Shown piece by piece: positions 25,179 through 33,994 of a DNA stretch of 44,494 bases. Source of the stretch: Deltaproteobacteria bacterium (GTDB lineage: Bacteria > Desulfobacterota > Binatia > UBA9968); assembly GCA_030688735.1 (NCBI GenBank), contig JAUYJC010000211.1:1-44494 (forward strand). The letters are read 5' to 3'. Within the stretch, counting starts at the first letter, position 1, and every line of letters starts with the position of its first letter. The notes below the pieces were generated by a model. That model was not told the DNA's origin. It was given only the letters and a program-made list of their open reading frames with translations, and did no database searches. Made by a program: the position numbers and the translations under genes.

Positions 25179-26014
25179 TCCGTTATGAAAGCGAATAACG
25201 TCAAACCGAAAAACACAAAACCGCAGGCAACCACGGAAAAACCGATGAGCTTGCCGAAATTCTTAAGCCAAAGGGGCGGCGGATCGGTTTCGATCGCGGC
25301 CAGGCCGTCTTCAGCCAGCAGTTTCTCATATTCCGCTGGACGTTCTTCCCGCAGCTCGCGCTCGCTCACCCTTCCGGTAAAAATAACCAGATCGATGGGG
25401 AACTTCTCGGGTCGCAGGTGACTGTTAAAGAAATGGATTGTGAAAATAAACCAAACCGCCAGAAGCGCCTCGTCCGCATGGATCAACAGGGCGATATTAA
25501 ATAACCATCCCGGTAAAAAGCTGCCGAAAAACGTGGAGAACCACATCATGAAGCCCGAGGTCCCGATGACCAGCATGCCCCAGAATACCGCCCAGTAGTC
25601 GAACTTTTCCCAGTAAGTGAAGCAGCCGAACCGGGGTCGCGGTCCCTGTCCGAAAAACCACCGAAAGTGCTGCAACATTTCAAAAAAGTCGTTGAGCTGA
25701 GGAACCAGCGAGTTGGCTCCGAAAAAGACGCCAACGTCATGCCTGATGAACACCCTGCGTAGGAGAGTTCCGACATGGATCAAAAAACAGAACGTCAGGA
25801 TGAGCGCGAAGGTCTTGTGAAAAAAGAGCACCGCTCCGAATCCCCCCATAATGTTCGCCAAAGCAGCGGCCCATGGCGCCTGGTTAAACCTGAGCGGCAT
25901 CCCTGACGCCGCCAGCCCCAGAAAGCTGAACATGAGAAAGCCGTGAAGAAGCCGATTGAACAGGTCAAAGCGCAGGAAGTACCTTGGCGCCCGGTCAAGA
26001 CTCTCGTTTCTCAT
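25175..26014 (-). CDS. Cytochrome b subunit (formate-dehydrogenase-gamma/b561-like), module 1
   Basis: A membrane protein of 279 residues with about five helices. Candidate b-heme His residues lie in NRLLHGFLMF, LFFHKTFALI, CFLIHVGTLL, LLIHADEALLA and FTIHFFNSHL. It shares the text PEKFPIDLVIFTGRVSERE with the module 2 cytochrome b. An extra C-terminal helix (IGFSVVACGFVFFGLTLFAF) is absent from module 2. ATG 26014 follows AGGGGAAG and is preferred over the upstream track start. It lies ten bases after the 11-heme gene and overlaps the nonaheme start by four bases, so both modules are one transcript. Confidence 0.85.
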   Translation of the reverse strand: MRNESLDRAPRYFLRFDLFNRLLHGFLMFSFLGLAASGMPLRFNQAPWAAALANIMGGFGAVLFFHKTFALILTFCFLIHVGTLLRRVFIRHDVGVFFGANSLVPQLNDFFEMLQHFRWFFGQGPRPRFGCFTYWEKFDYWAVFWGMLVIGTSGFMMWFSTFFGSFLPGWLFNIALLIHADEALLAVWFIFTIHFFNSHLRPEKFPIDLVIFTGRVSERELREERPAEYEKLLAEDGLAAIETDPPPLWLKNFGKLIGFSVVACGFVFFGLTLFAFITE

Positions 26015-26024
26015 CGTCTTCCCC

Positions 26025-27332
26025 TTAATCGTCGGAGTCAGGCCCCTTTGCCGAGTCCCCATTAGAACCCCTTCGACGCCACACCTCTAAGGAAGATCTC
26101 AACAGCCACAGTACGGCGTGCAAACCAAAAAAAACAAAAACCCCTATGAGCAACCCCTCCATGAAAAGCGTCGCATAGTAAAGCCTTGGGTATTTCTCCT
26201 TATCGGTGGGGTCTCCGTGGGGAGAATAAAGAACAAAATTCTCGTTAGCTTTAGGATGACACTTGCGGCAGGTCGAAACCAAGTTTGTCCCCGACACGGA
26301 AGATTGGCGATCGGAAATCGCGCGAATCTGGTGCGAACCGTGGCAATCCGAACAGCGGGCTACCCGGGTAAAACCCAAAGCCGTAACTTGTCCATGGAAT
26401 GTGTCCCGATAAGTTCTAAGTGACTGTCGATGGCAGGTGCCGCATTCTTTGACGATCTCCAACTTCCACGCAGGCCCCTCAACCCGGCGGATTTCATGCG
26501 CGGTGTGGCAATCGATGCAAACTGGCGCGCCGGAGCTTCCCGCGTTGACCGCCCGACCGTGAACGCTTGTGACATAATCGGCCAGGACTCCAGCGTGACA
26601 AGAGCCGCAGGTCGATGGAACACGGGCTCGGTAAACCTTTGAGTCGCGGTCGTTCTTGGGTTTGATATCATGGGAGCCATGGCAACTTGCACAATGGGCT
26701 GCAACCAGGAGGCCGCTTTTCGCCAGCGCGCGTCCGTGAATCGAATCCATGTAAAGCTGGTACGCATTAGCGACAGGAATGTTATGTTTTTTCGCCAATT
26801 CCGGATTGCCGTGACAGGCGCCGCAGGTGTAGGGCAGTTGCAGCGGATAGACTTTCGACTGGGGATGGGCCGCCTTCATAATATCGTGCTTGCCATGGCA
26901 GTCGCTGCAAGCCGCAGCATCTCCATCACCGTTTGTACGCGCCTTTCCATGCACGCTCTGGGAGTAAACCTTGGCGGCATCCGAGTGACACGTGGCGCAC
27001 TGGACCGGCTTCAGTTCAGCGGCGTGGGGAACCTGAGAAATATCGCTATGGCAGGCCGCGCACGGCAACGGCGCATGCACGGATTGGGAAAAACGCTGCG
27101 GGTCGACGGTCAAGGAAACTTTTTTCCCTTGGCGTTCCTTTTCCAGGCCGGGCACGGAATGACACGACAAACAGACCTCATTTGCAGGGGCCGCCGCAGC
27201 GGAACCCGCAACGGGAAAGAAAATCATCGCGACGAGGACGATCAAGCCAATCAGCACCGGCCATTTTTCTCCAGGTCTATGAACGCGAATAAGACTGCCC
27301 CCTCCGGTTGCGGCGATTGCCGATGTTTTCAC
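26025..27332 (-). CDS. 11-heme cytochrome c with C-terminal membrane anchor, module 1
   Basis: A protein of 435 residues with a GTG start at 27332 (uncertain, because no strong ribosome site is seen). Signal segment (VLIGLIVLVAMIFFPVAGSAAA), then eleven CXXCH sites: CLSCH, CAACH, CATCH, CSDCH, CGACH, CASCH, CGSCH, CIDCH, CGTCH, CSDCH and CRKCH. A C-terminal TM helix (GLLIGVFVFFGLHAVLWLL) follows. Repeated S-V-H-G-(K/R) motifs provide distal ligands. It is the first gene of the two-module operon running to the sensor kinase, with a possible sigma-54 promoter about 190 bases upstream. Confidence 0.88.
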   Translation of the reverse strand: MKTSAIAATGGGSLIRVHRPGEKWPVLIGLIVLVAMIFFPVAGSAAAAPANEVCLSCHSVPGLEKERQGKKVSLTVDPQRFSQSVHAPLPCAACHSDISQVPHAAELKPVQCATCHSDAAKVYSQSVHGKARTNGDGDAAACSDCHGKHDIMKAAHPQSKVYPLQLPYTCGACHGNPELAKKHNIPVANAYQLYMDSIHGRALAKSGLLVAAHCASCHGSHDIKPKNDRDSKVYRARVPSTCGSCHAGVLADYVTSVHGRAVNAGSSGAPVCIDCHTAHEIRRVEGPAWKLEIVKECGTCHRQSLRTYRDTFHGQVTALGFTRVARCSDCHGSHQIRAISDRQSSVSGTNLVSTCRKCHPKANENFVLYSPHGDPTDKEKYPRLYYATLFMEGLLIGVFVFFGLHAVLWLLRSSLEVWRRRGSNGDSAKGPDSDD

Positions 27333-27753
27333 ATGCCGTGACGCATTCCGATCGGCTGATTTCGCTTGTCGCGATTGACGAACGTAAATCAGAGCGAAAG
27401 TGCCACAACTGAGATCAGCGCTTTCCCCGAACGGCTCCCCTATTTCTGGGGTATTGCCGAGTTGCTGTTTTTTCTAACTCTTTTCGCCCTACAGGGCTGC
27501 GTCCGCCTGCTCTCCGGTGAAGCGCAATTGATATGCCATCTCGCTACCAAAGGGGATGCCACGGTGCAGACTGTGGTGCTATCTAACCGTTCAATCTTTC
27601 AGTATTTTTTTTAACTTATCAACGATAAAAGGCTATTTACAGTTTGGTGGGCTAAATCGGGCGGTGGCGCTTCGCAATGCTGCGAAGTAGCTGCGCTAGA
27701 ATTCGCACAGGCGAATTTGATGATGAGAGGACTAAATGGCTCGCTCCAACAAA
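27333..27753. other. Intergenic region upstream of the 11-heme operon
   Basis: About 420 bases without a convincing ORF. Contents seen: a sigma-54-like box on the minus strand (27523-27538), a short hairpin CGCCCTACAGGGCG (27485-27498), CCCC-TATTTCT-GGGG near 27434-27448, and a T-rich tract at 27603-27613. I looked for the conserved GEMM (c-di-GMP) riboswitch core, often found before multiheme cytochromes, and did not see it. Confidence 0.4.
27523..27538 (-). promoter_or_regulatory. Candidate sigma-54 (-24/-12) promoter
   Basis: The minus strand reads TGGCAT-ATCAA-TTGCG, matching TGGCAY-N5-TTGC with correct spacing of the GG and GC dinucleotides. It would fire toward the 11-heme/cytochrome b operon, about 190 bases before its start. 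No enhancer-binding protein gene is visible in the window, and one such match per genome region can arise by chance. Confidence 0.35.
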
Positions 27754-27782
27754 CGAAAAGGGGGGCAATGCCCCCCTTTTCG
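27754..27782 (-). terminator. Strong intrinsic terminator after the c7 gene
   Basis: CGAAAAGGGGGGC and GCCCCCCTTTTCG form a perfect 13-bp stem with an AAT loop, twenty bases beyond the triheme gene stop. The stem ends in an A4/T4 tract, so it can act in both directions. It marks the end of the long operon starting near 38998. Confidence 0.8.
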
Positions 27783-27802
27783 CCAGCCATAGACGATTCG
27801 CG

Positions 27803-28159
27803 TTACTTTTTCACGTGGCACTTGGCACAGTCTTTAGCCTCTTTTGTGGCGAATGCTTTTGTGCCGTTATGGCAACTACCGCAAGACTCGCCCTTATTGA
27901 GGGCAGCCATCTTCATTTTCCCCTTGGCGGCGCCTTTTTTCATTTCGAAAAGCTTCGGGTTCATATGACAATCCGGGCACTGAATCTTTTTCTCGGTCGC
28001 ATGCGATTTATGACTGAAGGTGACCGGCGGTTGAGGCTTCGTGTCCTCCAAAAGGATATCCGGCGGCACCTGCGCGAACGCTTGTTGTTTGCCTGCCCAT
28101 AGACTGAGCAATGAAAACATTATCAGTCCAGCCAGCGTTATAAAAAGTTTCGACTTCAT
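27803..28159 (-). CDS. Triheme cytochrome c7-type protein
   Basis: A periplasmic protein of 118 residues with a signal peptide (LFITLAGLIMFSLLSLWA). Three heme sites (CPDCH, CGSCH, CAKCH) and the distal pair in TFSHKSHATE match the c7/PpcA-like triheme fold, as do the many Lys residues. Such proteins shuttle electrons through the periplasm. I start at ATG 28159 because GGGAGGGG lies six bases upstream; ATG 28165 sits directly on that ribosome site. It is the last gene of the operon containing the Rieske/cytochrome b genes, 85 bases after the cytochrome b stop, and a strong terminator follows. Confidence 0.88.
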   Translation of the reverse strand: MKSKLFITLAGLIMFSLLSLWAGKQQAFAQVPPDILLEDTKPQPPVTFSHKSHATEKKIQCPDCHMNPKLFEMKKGAAKGKMKMAALNKGESCGSCHNGTKAFATKEAKDCAKCHVKK

Positions 28160-28244
28160 ACTCATCCCCTCCCTTAGATTTTTTTCCATCAGATGACGGT
28201 CCCGTTAGAAACACTTTGGTCTATGGCTATTCCTTTTTCAACAA

Positions 28245-29348
28245 CTATTTCGTCGCACTCATGGTGTATCCGAGGTAGGTCAAGACAATCGAATACAAGA
28301 GCAAGGCAATCCCAAACACGGCGGGAAACCGGCTTCGCTGCCCCGCGGCTGCCCGCCGGTCGAGGAACGGCATGAGAATCAAAACGGCGCCGACGACGCC
28401 GAAGCCGAGGACGCCCAGAAGCTCGCCCTCGATGCCCAAAATATGCGCCGGTAAAATTTTGAGCGTCTGAAACATCGCCATGAAATACCATTCGGGCTTG
28501 ATCCCGATGGGGGCGGGCTGAAAGGGATCAGCTTTTTTGCCCAGCTCTGCGGGGTAGAAGGCAGCGAGCGCCGCAAGGATGCCAAGAGCACAGAGCCAAC
28601 CCACCAGGTCACGAAGGAGAAAATTGGGCATAAAGGGCATTACGCGCTTTGACCAGCCGCGCCGTTCGACATCGGGGGGAACGCTCATGCCATGTTTTTG
28701 GACCATGAAGAGGTGCAGGCCGAGGACAAGGGTCACGATCGCGGGAAGCACGGCCACATGAATCCCGTAAAAACGCGTCAGCGTCGCTCCTGTCACGTCG
28801 TCTCCGCCGCGCAGCAGACGCCGCACAAACGGCCCCACCACGGGTATAATGCCGGGTATTTCCGTGCCGACCCGGGTGGCGAAAAAGGATAGTTCGTTCC
28901 ACGGCAAAAGGTAGCCGGTAAATCCGAACCCGAGCGTCAGAGCCAGCAGACCCCCGCCCGAGAGCCACGTCAGCTCGCGCGGAGCGCGGTAGGCCGTCAG
29001 GAACAGCGCGCTGAAGAGGTGAATGAACATGGCGAACACCATCAGATTCGCCGACCAGGAGTGGACCGATCGGATAAGCCAGCCGAATTCCACCTCGGTC
29101 ATGAGAAACTGTATGGACTCGTAAGCTTCGGTGGCACTCGGCCGATAGTACAGCAACAGTAGGATCCCCGACAGAACCTGGACCATGAACAGGAACAGGG
29201 TCATGCCGCCGAAGTAGTACCAAATCGAATGCGGATGCACCGGGATTTCTTTTTTCCTGGCAAGCTTCTCAAGATCCTTCAGCCCGATCCTCTCATCGAG
29301 CCAGTGCCACAATTTTCCGTGCTCCGATTCGCGGTTTTCCATGTCCAT
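28245..29348 (-). CDS. Cytochrome b of a Rieske/cytochrome b complex (full length, b6-type spacing)
   Basis: An eight-helix cytochrome b of 367 residues, joining the b6 and subunit IV regions in one chain. The His pairs are [15 protein letters not shown] (13 residues between) and [16 protein letters not shown] (14 between); 13/14 spacing is of the b6 type rather than mitochondrial b. The quinol-oxidation motif PEWY is present ([10 protein letters not shown]). It ends with a short helix ([16 protein letters not shown]). The start is two bases after the Rieske stop. No cytochrome c1 or f gene accompanies it; the adjacent nonaheme protein probably takes that role. Confidence 0.92.
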   Translation of the reverse strand: MDMENRESEHGKLWHWLDERIGLKDLEKLARKKEIPVHPHSIWYYFGGMTLFLFMVQVLSGILLLLYYRPSATEAYESIQFLMTEVEFGWLIRSVHSWSANLMVFAMFIHLFSALFLTAYRAPRELTWLSGGGLLALTLGFGFTGYLLPWNELSFFATRVGTEIPGIIPVVGPFVRRLLRGGDDVTGATLTRFYGIHVAVLPAIVTLVLGLHLFMVQKHGMSVPPDVERRGWSKRVMPFMPNFLLRDLVGWLCALGILAALAAFYPAELGKKADPFQPAPIGIKPEWYFMAMFQTLKILPAHILGIEGELLGVLGFGVVGAVLILMPFLDRRAAAGQRSRFPAVFGIALLLYSIVLTYLGYTMSATK

Positions 29349-29350
29349 GC

Positions 29351-29806
29351 CTAGACTTTCTTGCTCACGACGATCTGATCCCCTCTGACATTTACCGCGT
29401 ATTCTTCCAGAGGTTTCGGCGGAGGTCCGGCGATGTTTTTGCCATTCAAGTCAAAATGACCGTTGTGACAGGCGCACCAAATTTCGCTGAGATCGCTCCG
29501 ATATTGAACGATACAAGCCAGATGCGTGCAGGCTGCGGAGAACGCCTTCAGCTCACCCGAGGGTGTATTGACCAGAATCCCCGGCTGACTGCCAAAGCGA
29601 AAAATCTGCCCGCTGTTGGCTTTCACTTCTTTCGGCTTTAATGCCAGCGTCACGGACCGGGCGGTCGATTCCGCAATGGGAGGCGGAGTCAGGTACCGAC
29701 TCAAGGGATAGAGAACGGAAAGAACAAAAGCCCCTGCGGTGGTACCGAGAAACCAGTTAAGAAAATTTCTCCGGTCCATCAATTGTTTCAGCGTTCCTTC
29801 CGCCAT
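29351..29806 (-). CDS. Rieske [2Fe-2S] protein
   Basis: A protein of 151 residues. An N-terminal Tat-like [18 protein letters not shown] serves as membrane anchor, followed by a hinge. The Rieske cluster motifs CTHLAC and CACHNGHFD provide two Cys and two His ligands plus the disulfide Cys pair. A GPPPKPL segment follows, as usual. I choose ATG 29806 (AAGGAG six bases upstream) over ATG 29821 at the end of the previous gene. It sits directly before cytochrome b, forming the core of a quinol:cytochrome c oxidoreductase in the same transcript as the NrfD/Mo genes. Confidence 0.92.
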   Translation of the reverse strand: MAEGTLKQLMDRRNFLNWFLGTTAGAFVLSVLYPLSRYLTPPPIAESTARSVTLALKPKEVKANSGQIFRFGSQPGILVNTPSGELKAFSAACTHLACIVQYRSDLSEIWCACHNGHFDLNGKNIAGPPPKPLEEYAVNVRGDQIVVSKKV

Positions 29807-29817
29807 TGTTTTCTCCT

Positions 29818-31104
29818 TCATACCCCTTCCTTCTCGCTGCTCTTCCGTGCGTTCTCCATCTGACGTATTTTGAACACCAAACCAACGATCAAGCCCAGAA
29901 TGATGACGGCTGACACAGCGAGCCATTTGCGCCGAAAGCCCAATTCTTCGAGCGCCTTCAGCCCCCCGGCATAAGCCTTCGCGCTCACCTGAAGCCCCGG
30001 ATCGATCTCCTTTTTCAGCGTCACCACCGAGAAGGCGTGGATGGCCGCGCGTGCTTTAACCAGTGCGGTCTTCGCCTCGTTGAGGTCGAACTCGGCTTGG
30101 CTAACCTCCATGCCGGCATGCCCGGCCTTGAGCAAAATCGCATGAGCCTTATCGTTCTCCTGCCGCAGCGAGTCGATCATCGCGCGCATCGCAGCAGCGC
30201 TCTTCCCTCCCCGATCCTCCGCCGTGTGACATCGAATACACACGGCCTTTTCGCGCGTGCCAATCAGATCGTCACTCGTCTCTAAGATCTGGTGGTTGTC
30301 GTGACAGGTCGCGCAGCCCGGGATCCCCATCTGAACGAACACCTGCGAATGGCGGCTCTTGTTAAATAGTTCTCCGTTGACCGCATGGCACTGACCACAG
30401 ACATTGCCCACCCAAGAAATGCCCGGCGGAGCTGCCCCATGGTTGCCGTGGCAATCGTTGCAGGTTGGGGCTGACAGGTCGCCCTTATTCGCCATCATCC
30501 TCCAATGCACGCTCTTCTTGTAATTCGCCAACTGGTCGGTAGGAATCTTGTACGGCGCCATGTATTCGGCGTTGGCATGACACGACCCACAGGTATCAGC
30601 GACATGCAACGGATGAACGGAGGAGCGCGGGTCACTGGGTGCTTTGATGGAATGAGCCTTGTGACAAGTGGCGCAGGTGGCGACCTTGGAATCCTTTTGT
30701 TCTTTTAGCCTCCGGCCATGGACCGACGTGTAATATTCCGTCACCTGATCCACCCGTAACGCCGGATTGTACTGCCGCATGAAACGGGCATCGGAATGGC
30801 AGCGCCCACAGACGTCCACGATCTTCGTTCCAGTGGGTTTGCCGATGTATCCTTTGGCCGGGCTCATGGCGCTCATTTCGGTGTCCGAGGCATCGCCACC
30901 GTGGCAGGAAACGCAGCCGAACCCCTTGACCGCATGGATATCTTCTTTGAACAACTTTGCCGGTCCCGCAAGCCGCTCATCGGGAAGGCTTTGGTGGCAG
31001 GCAACGCAATTTTCTACTTTCGGCTGACCCATTGCACGTACCGGCAAAAATAAAATGACCGCAATTCCCAACCATAAAAAACCGCGTGATGTTGCTCTAA
31101 TCAC
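29818..31104 (-). CDS. Nonaheme cytochrome c with C-terminal anchor (likely c1 substitute)
   Basis: A protein of 428 residues, starting with GTG at 31104; the GTGA overlaps the previous stop by four bases and GGAGG is upstream. Signal segment (GFLWLGIAVILFLPVRAMG), nine heme sites (CVACH, CVSCH, CGRCH, CATCH, CGSCH, CNDCH, CGQCH, CATCH, CIRCH), then a helical region without hemes (about residues 310-380) and a C-terminal TM (WLAVSAVIILGLIVGLVF). Located between tandem cytochrome c genes and the Rieske gene, it probably replaces cytochrome c1 as electron exit from the bc complex. The heme repeats carry SVHGR/SVHWR motifs for distal His. Confidence 0.85.
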   Translation of the reverse strand: MIRATSRGFLWLGIAVILFLPVRAMGQPKVENCVACHQSLPDERLAGPAKLFKEDIHAVKGFGCVSCHGGDASDTEMSAMSPAKGYIGKPTGTKIVDVCGRCHSDARFMRQYNPALRVDQVTEYYTSVHGRRLKEQKDSKVATCATCHKAHSIKAPSDPRSSVHPLHVADTCGSCHANAEYMAPYKIPTDQLANYKKSVHWRMMANKGDLSAPTCNDCHGNHGAAPPGISWVGNVCGQCHAVNGELFNKSRHSQVFVQMGIPGCATCHDNHQILETSDDLIGTREKAVCIRCHTAEDRGGKSAAAMRAMIDSLRQENDKAHAILLKAGHAGMEVSQAEFDLNEAKTALVKARAAIHAFSVVTLKKEIDPGLQVSAKAYAGGLKALEELGFRRKWLAVSAVIILGLIVGLVFKIRQMENARKSSEKEGV

Positions 31105-32297
31105 TCCCGCCTCCCCCCGAAAGTTTGAAGATAAGCCACGAGGTCCCCCATTTCCTCTTCCGTGAAGGCAGGCCAGGTCACAGATTTTTGCCGCATCTTT
31201 TCGGCCATGCCGCTCGCGTGGTTCCACATGGCCGCTACAACGGTTACGGGCTGATCAAGCTCCTTGGCGCGCTCGAAATCCGGTCCCACATTGCCCCCCT
31301 TACCACGTACCGCATGGCACTTTAAACAGCCTTTACTGGCGAGGAGTTCCTGCCCCCGGCGGGCATCGCCTGGTCTTGCAAAATACTGGACTGAATAAAG
31401 ATAACCGACGATATCAGCCATCTCTCCGGCATTAAGTTGAGGCAAAGGGATCCTTCTGTTGGCCATTTCCTTTGTCATCGCCGGGGCCTTGTTCCACATG
31501 GCGGCGACGAATTGAACCAGGCTCAGCTTAACGGCTCGTTGAGCGAGTTCGCCGCCAACCTGCCCTCCACGCCCTTTGACACTATGGCACTCAATACAGC
31601 TTTTTTGCACGAAAAGCCTCTGGCCCTGAGCGGGGCGACCGGGAAGAAGATAGAGCGGCTGATGTTCTCCCACGGGTGAAGCGGACTTAATAAACGCGAT
31701 CAAGCTTTGTAATTCAGCTTGAGTGAAATTAGGCCGGCTGATACCCGCAGCGCGCATGGCCTCGCTCATGGATGGCCCATGATTCCACATCGCCGCGGCA
31801 AGGAATATGGGAGAGTTATACTGACCCAAGCTGTCGAGGCTCGGACCCGCTACGCCGCCGCTCCCGCCCACCTGATGGCAAGTAATACAACGCTTGTCGC
31901 TAAACACCCGCCGCCCTTCTTTTGGGTCAGCAGCTTTCTCGAAATAGTTCACCGTATAAAGGAAGGCGATCAAATCACCGGTCTCGCTCGGGCTCAGATG
32001 GGGGCGTGCTATGCCTGCTTTACGCATCTGCTCCGTCATCTTGGGCAGGTGATTCCACATCGCCGCGGCAAGATCGTAAAAGGATCGAGATCTTTGGCTG
32101 CGCGCAAGGTCAGGACCCATGGTGCCGCCAACACCGAAGATCGCGTGGCATTTCGCACACCCCTTGTCGCCGAAGATCCGCGAACCGACGAGCGGATCCT
32201 GCGTCGGGCTAAAGAGCGGTTGAGCCAGGCCCGCCCCGCAATACCATGGGAGAATAGCCGCGAGTAAAATAATTATTCTTCGGGCCTGAGTCAGCAT
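31101..32297 (-). CDS. Tetra-domain cytochrome c (four class I-like units), copy B
   Basis: A protein of 398 residues with a signal peptide (RRIIILLAAILPWYCGAGLA) and four consecutive cytochrome c domains of about 95 residues. Heme sites: CAKCH, CITCH, CIECH and CLKCH. Each domain has a downstream AAMWN(H/K)-x3-M motif and a closing helix (GDLIAFLYTV, LQSLIAFIKS, ADIVGYLYSV, GDLVAYLQTF). The Met of that motif is a plausible axial ligand. ATG 32297 follows GGGAGGTGG. It resembles its neighbour 32502-33725 domain by domain, so a four-unit ancestor was duplicated. It likely forms a linear four-heme wire. Confidence 0.87.
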   Translation of the reverse strand: MLTQARRIIILLAAILPWYCGAGLAQPLFSPTQDPLVGSRIFGDKGCAKCHAIFGVGGTMGPDLARSQRSRSFYDLAAAMWNHLPKMTEQMRKAGIARPHLSPSETGDLIAFLYTVNYFEKAADPKEGRRVFSDKRCITCHQVGGSGGVAGPSLDSLGQYNSPIFLAAAMWNHGPSMSEAMRAAGISRPNFTQAELQSLIAFIKSASPVGEHQPLYLLPGRPAQGQRLFVQKSCIECHSVKGRGGQVGGELAQRAVKLSLVQFVAAMWNKAPAMTKEMANRRIPLPQLNAGEMADIVGYLYSVQYFARPGDARRGQELLASKGCLKCHAVRGKGGNVGPDFERAKELDQPVTVVAAMWNHASGMAEKMRQKSVTWPAFTEEEMGDLVAYLQTFGGRRE

Positions 32298-32501
32298 GAT
32301 GCCACCTCCCAAAGCGCGACGATGGCGCGCAACTTTGAGACTGTCAGTAAACGCCAATTTCCTATGCAGGAACACTTTGTCGAATCAATGTCGGGCGACG
32401 ACTGTAACTTGCCGATGACTCGCGATCCATGAAGCCGGCAACGACAGACTGTTAGGCGGGAACTATTTTTGTGAGAACGATGTTGCACGCGGGTTCAAAG
32501 C

Positions 32502-33725
32502 TCATTTTTCTTTGGGTTCCGATTTCTTGCCGTCAGCCGGAGCCGCCGAACTTTTGCGGACTGACAGCAAGTAACTAATGAGGTCGGCCATCTCGCCGCC
32601 CTTGAAAACCGGCCATTCCACGGATTCCTCCAGCATCTTCCGCTCCATCGTACCAACGTGGTTCCACATTTCGGTCACGACTTCCACGGGGGTTTGCAGT
32701 TTTTCGGCGCTCGCCAAGTCCGGTCCGACGGTTCCGCTCACTCCTGGCAAAGTGTGGCAGCCGCCGCAACGCTTTTCTTGGTACACCACGCGCCCCCTTG
32801 CGACATTTCCGGTTGGATCGATGAACTGTAGAAAGTACAGGTAGCTGATGAGATCGGACATCTCCTCAGGCGCCAGCGACGGCACGTTGTCCATCTTCGC
32901 CCACATCTTCGGACCATGGTTCCACATGGCGCCGGCGATGCCGATCAAACTGCCTTTGAGCTTGGTGCGCAGGTCGGGACCGATGCGCGTTCCTTGCGCA
33001 TTGGGCCTGTGACATTGGGCGCAGCGTTTCTGGACAAACAGCTTCTCGCCGACCTGCGGATTACCGGGGCGCACGTAGACTCGTTCGACGCTTCCGGCGG
33101 TGGTCCTAATATAGGCTAACAGATCGGCAATATCGTTTTTCCCGAACGCCGGGCGGGGCACGCGAATCGCCTCCATAACACCCGCCATCGCTTTGCCGTG
33201 GTTCCAGAGACCGGCCGTCAAGTAAAGGGGAGTAGCATATCGTCCGTAGCTATCAAGCTTCGGGCCATGCTTACCCCCTTTCCCCCCCAACGAGTGGCAG
33301 GTTTGGCACTGCTTTTCGCGGAAGAGGCGGGCACCCGCCGCCGCGTCTCCCGGCGGATCCAGTGATCCCAAGTAATAAAGAAACGACAAGAGACTTGCCA
33401 TCTCCGCTGGTTTGAATTGCGGCAGCGCGGTGCGCATTTCCTGAAACAGATGCACCATGCCGGGAGAATGATTCCACATCACGCCGGCGATATCGAGGAG
33501 CGGGCGCTTCAGGATTCCCTGCCCCAACTCAGGCCCAGCGACTCCTCCCACTCCGTAAACCGAATGACAGCCGAGGCAGCCCTTTTCGGAAAAGAGCCGA
33601 CTGCCATCGAGCGGATTGCCGGGGAGGAGATACGAGGCGGACGGCTCCGCGCCGAGAAGCGACGCGTCTTGACCGGCAAAACTAACAACGAAAGCCAAGG
33701 CAAGGAGCGCGAGTCTCAATTTCAT
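32502..33725 (-). CDS. Tetra-domain cytochrome c (four class I-like units), copy A
   Basis: A protein of 407 residues with signal peptide (RLALLALAFVVSFAGQDAS), four cytochrome c units with CLGCH, CQTCH, CAQCH and CGGCH, and a Lys/Glu-rich charged tail. Each unit has a WNH-x3-M element (VMWNHSPGM, GLWNHGKAM, AMWNHGPKM, EMWNHVGTM) and a closing helix such as SLLSFLYYLGS. ATG 33725 overlaps the stop of the small membrane gene by four bases. Paired with copy B, it gives eight homologous c domains between the NrfD complex and the Rieske/cytochrome b complex, suited to carrying electrons between them. Confidence 0.87.
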   Translation of the reverse strand: MKLRLALLALAFVVSFAGQDASLLGAEPSASYLLPGNPLDGSRLFSEKGCLGCHSVYGVGGVAGPELGQGILKRPLLDIAGVMWNHSPGMVHLFQEMRTALPQFKPAEMASLLSFLYYLGSLDPPGDAAAGARLFREKQCQTCHSLGGKGGKHGPKLDSYGRYATPLYLTAGLWNHGKAMAGVMEAIRVPRPAFGKNDIADLLAYIRTTAGSVERVYVRPGNPQVGEKLFVQKRCAQCHRPNAQGTRIGPDLRTKLKGSLIGIAGAMWNHGPKMWAKMDNVPSLAPEEMSDLISYLYFLQFIDPTGNVARGRVVYQEKRCGGCHTLPGVSGTVGPDLASAEKLQTPVEVVTEMWNHVGTMERKMLEESVEWPVFKGGEMADLISYLLSVRKSSAAPADGKKSEPKEK

Positions 33726-33973
33726 CGGTCTCTCCCACGAATGGCCAGGCCCCAGAATACATAAAAGACCACGCTCGCCAGCGCCAGGAAAATCGGGATC
33801 GCCACGAGCGGGATGCCGATGGCGGCCGAGGGCACGTCGCCAAGCCACAACGCGGTGCGCATCAGATGAATGAACCAGGAGATGATTCCCAACACCAACA
33901 CGATGAAGCCGATCATCCATATCCACTGTAGTTTTCTTATCAGCTGATCGGAAGGTGAGCGCAGATTTTCCAT
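33722..33973 (-). CDS. Small two-helix membrane protein
   Basis: A protein of 83 residues with two TM helices (WIWMIGFIVLVLGIISWFI and IPLVAIPIFLALASVVFYVF) and a charged N terminus. It lies 21 bases after the NrfD gene and overlaps the next cytochrome gene by four bases, so it is almost certainly a small subunit or assembly factor of the NrfD complex. In position it parallels the small membrane subunits of alternative complex III, but no sequence match is claimed. Confidence 0.75.
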   Translation of the reverse strand: MENLRSPSDQLIRKLQWIWMIGFIVLVLGIISWFIHLMRTALWLGDVPSAAIGIPLVAIPIFLALASVVFYVFWGLAIRGRDR

Positions 33974-33994
33974 CTCATTTCCTTATTGGCTTCC

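Noticed and set aside
27333-27753. GEMM c-di-GMP riboswitch upstream of the cytochrome operon
   Set aside because: Looked for because such riboswitches often precede multiheme cytochromes; the conserved core is not present.
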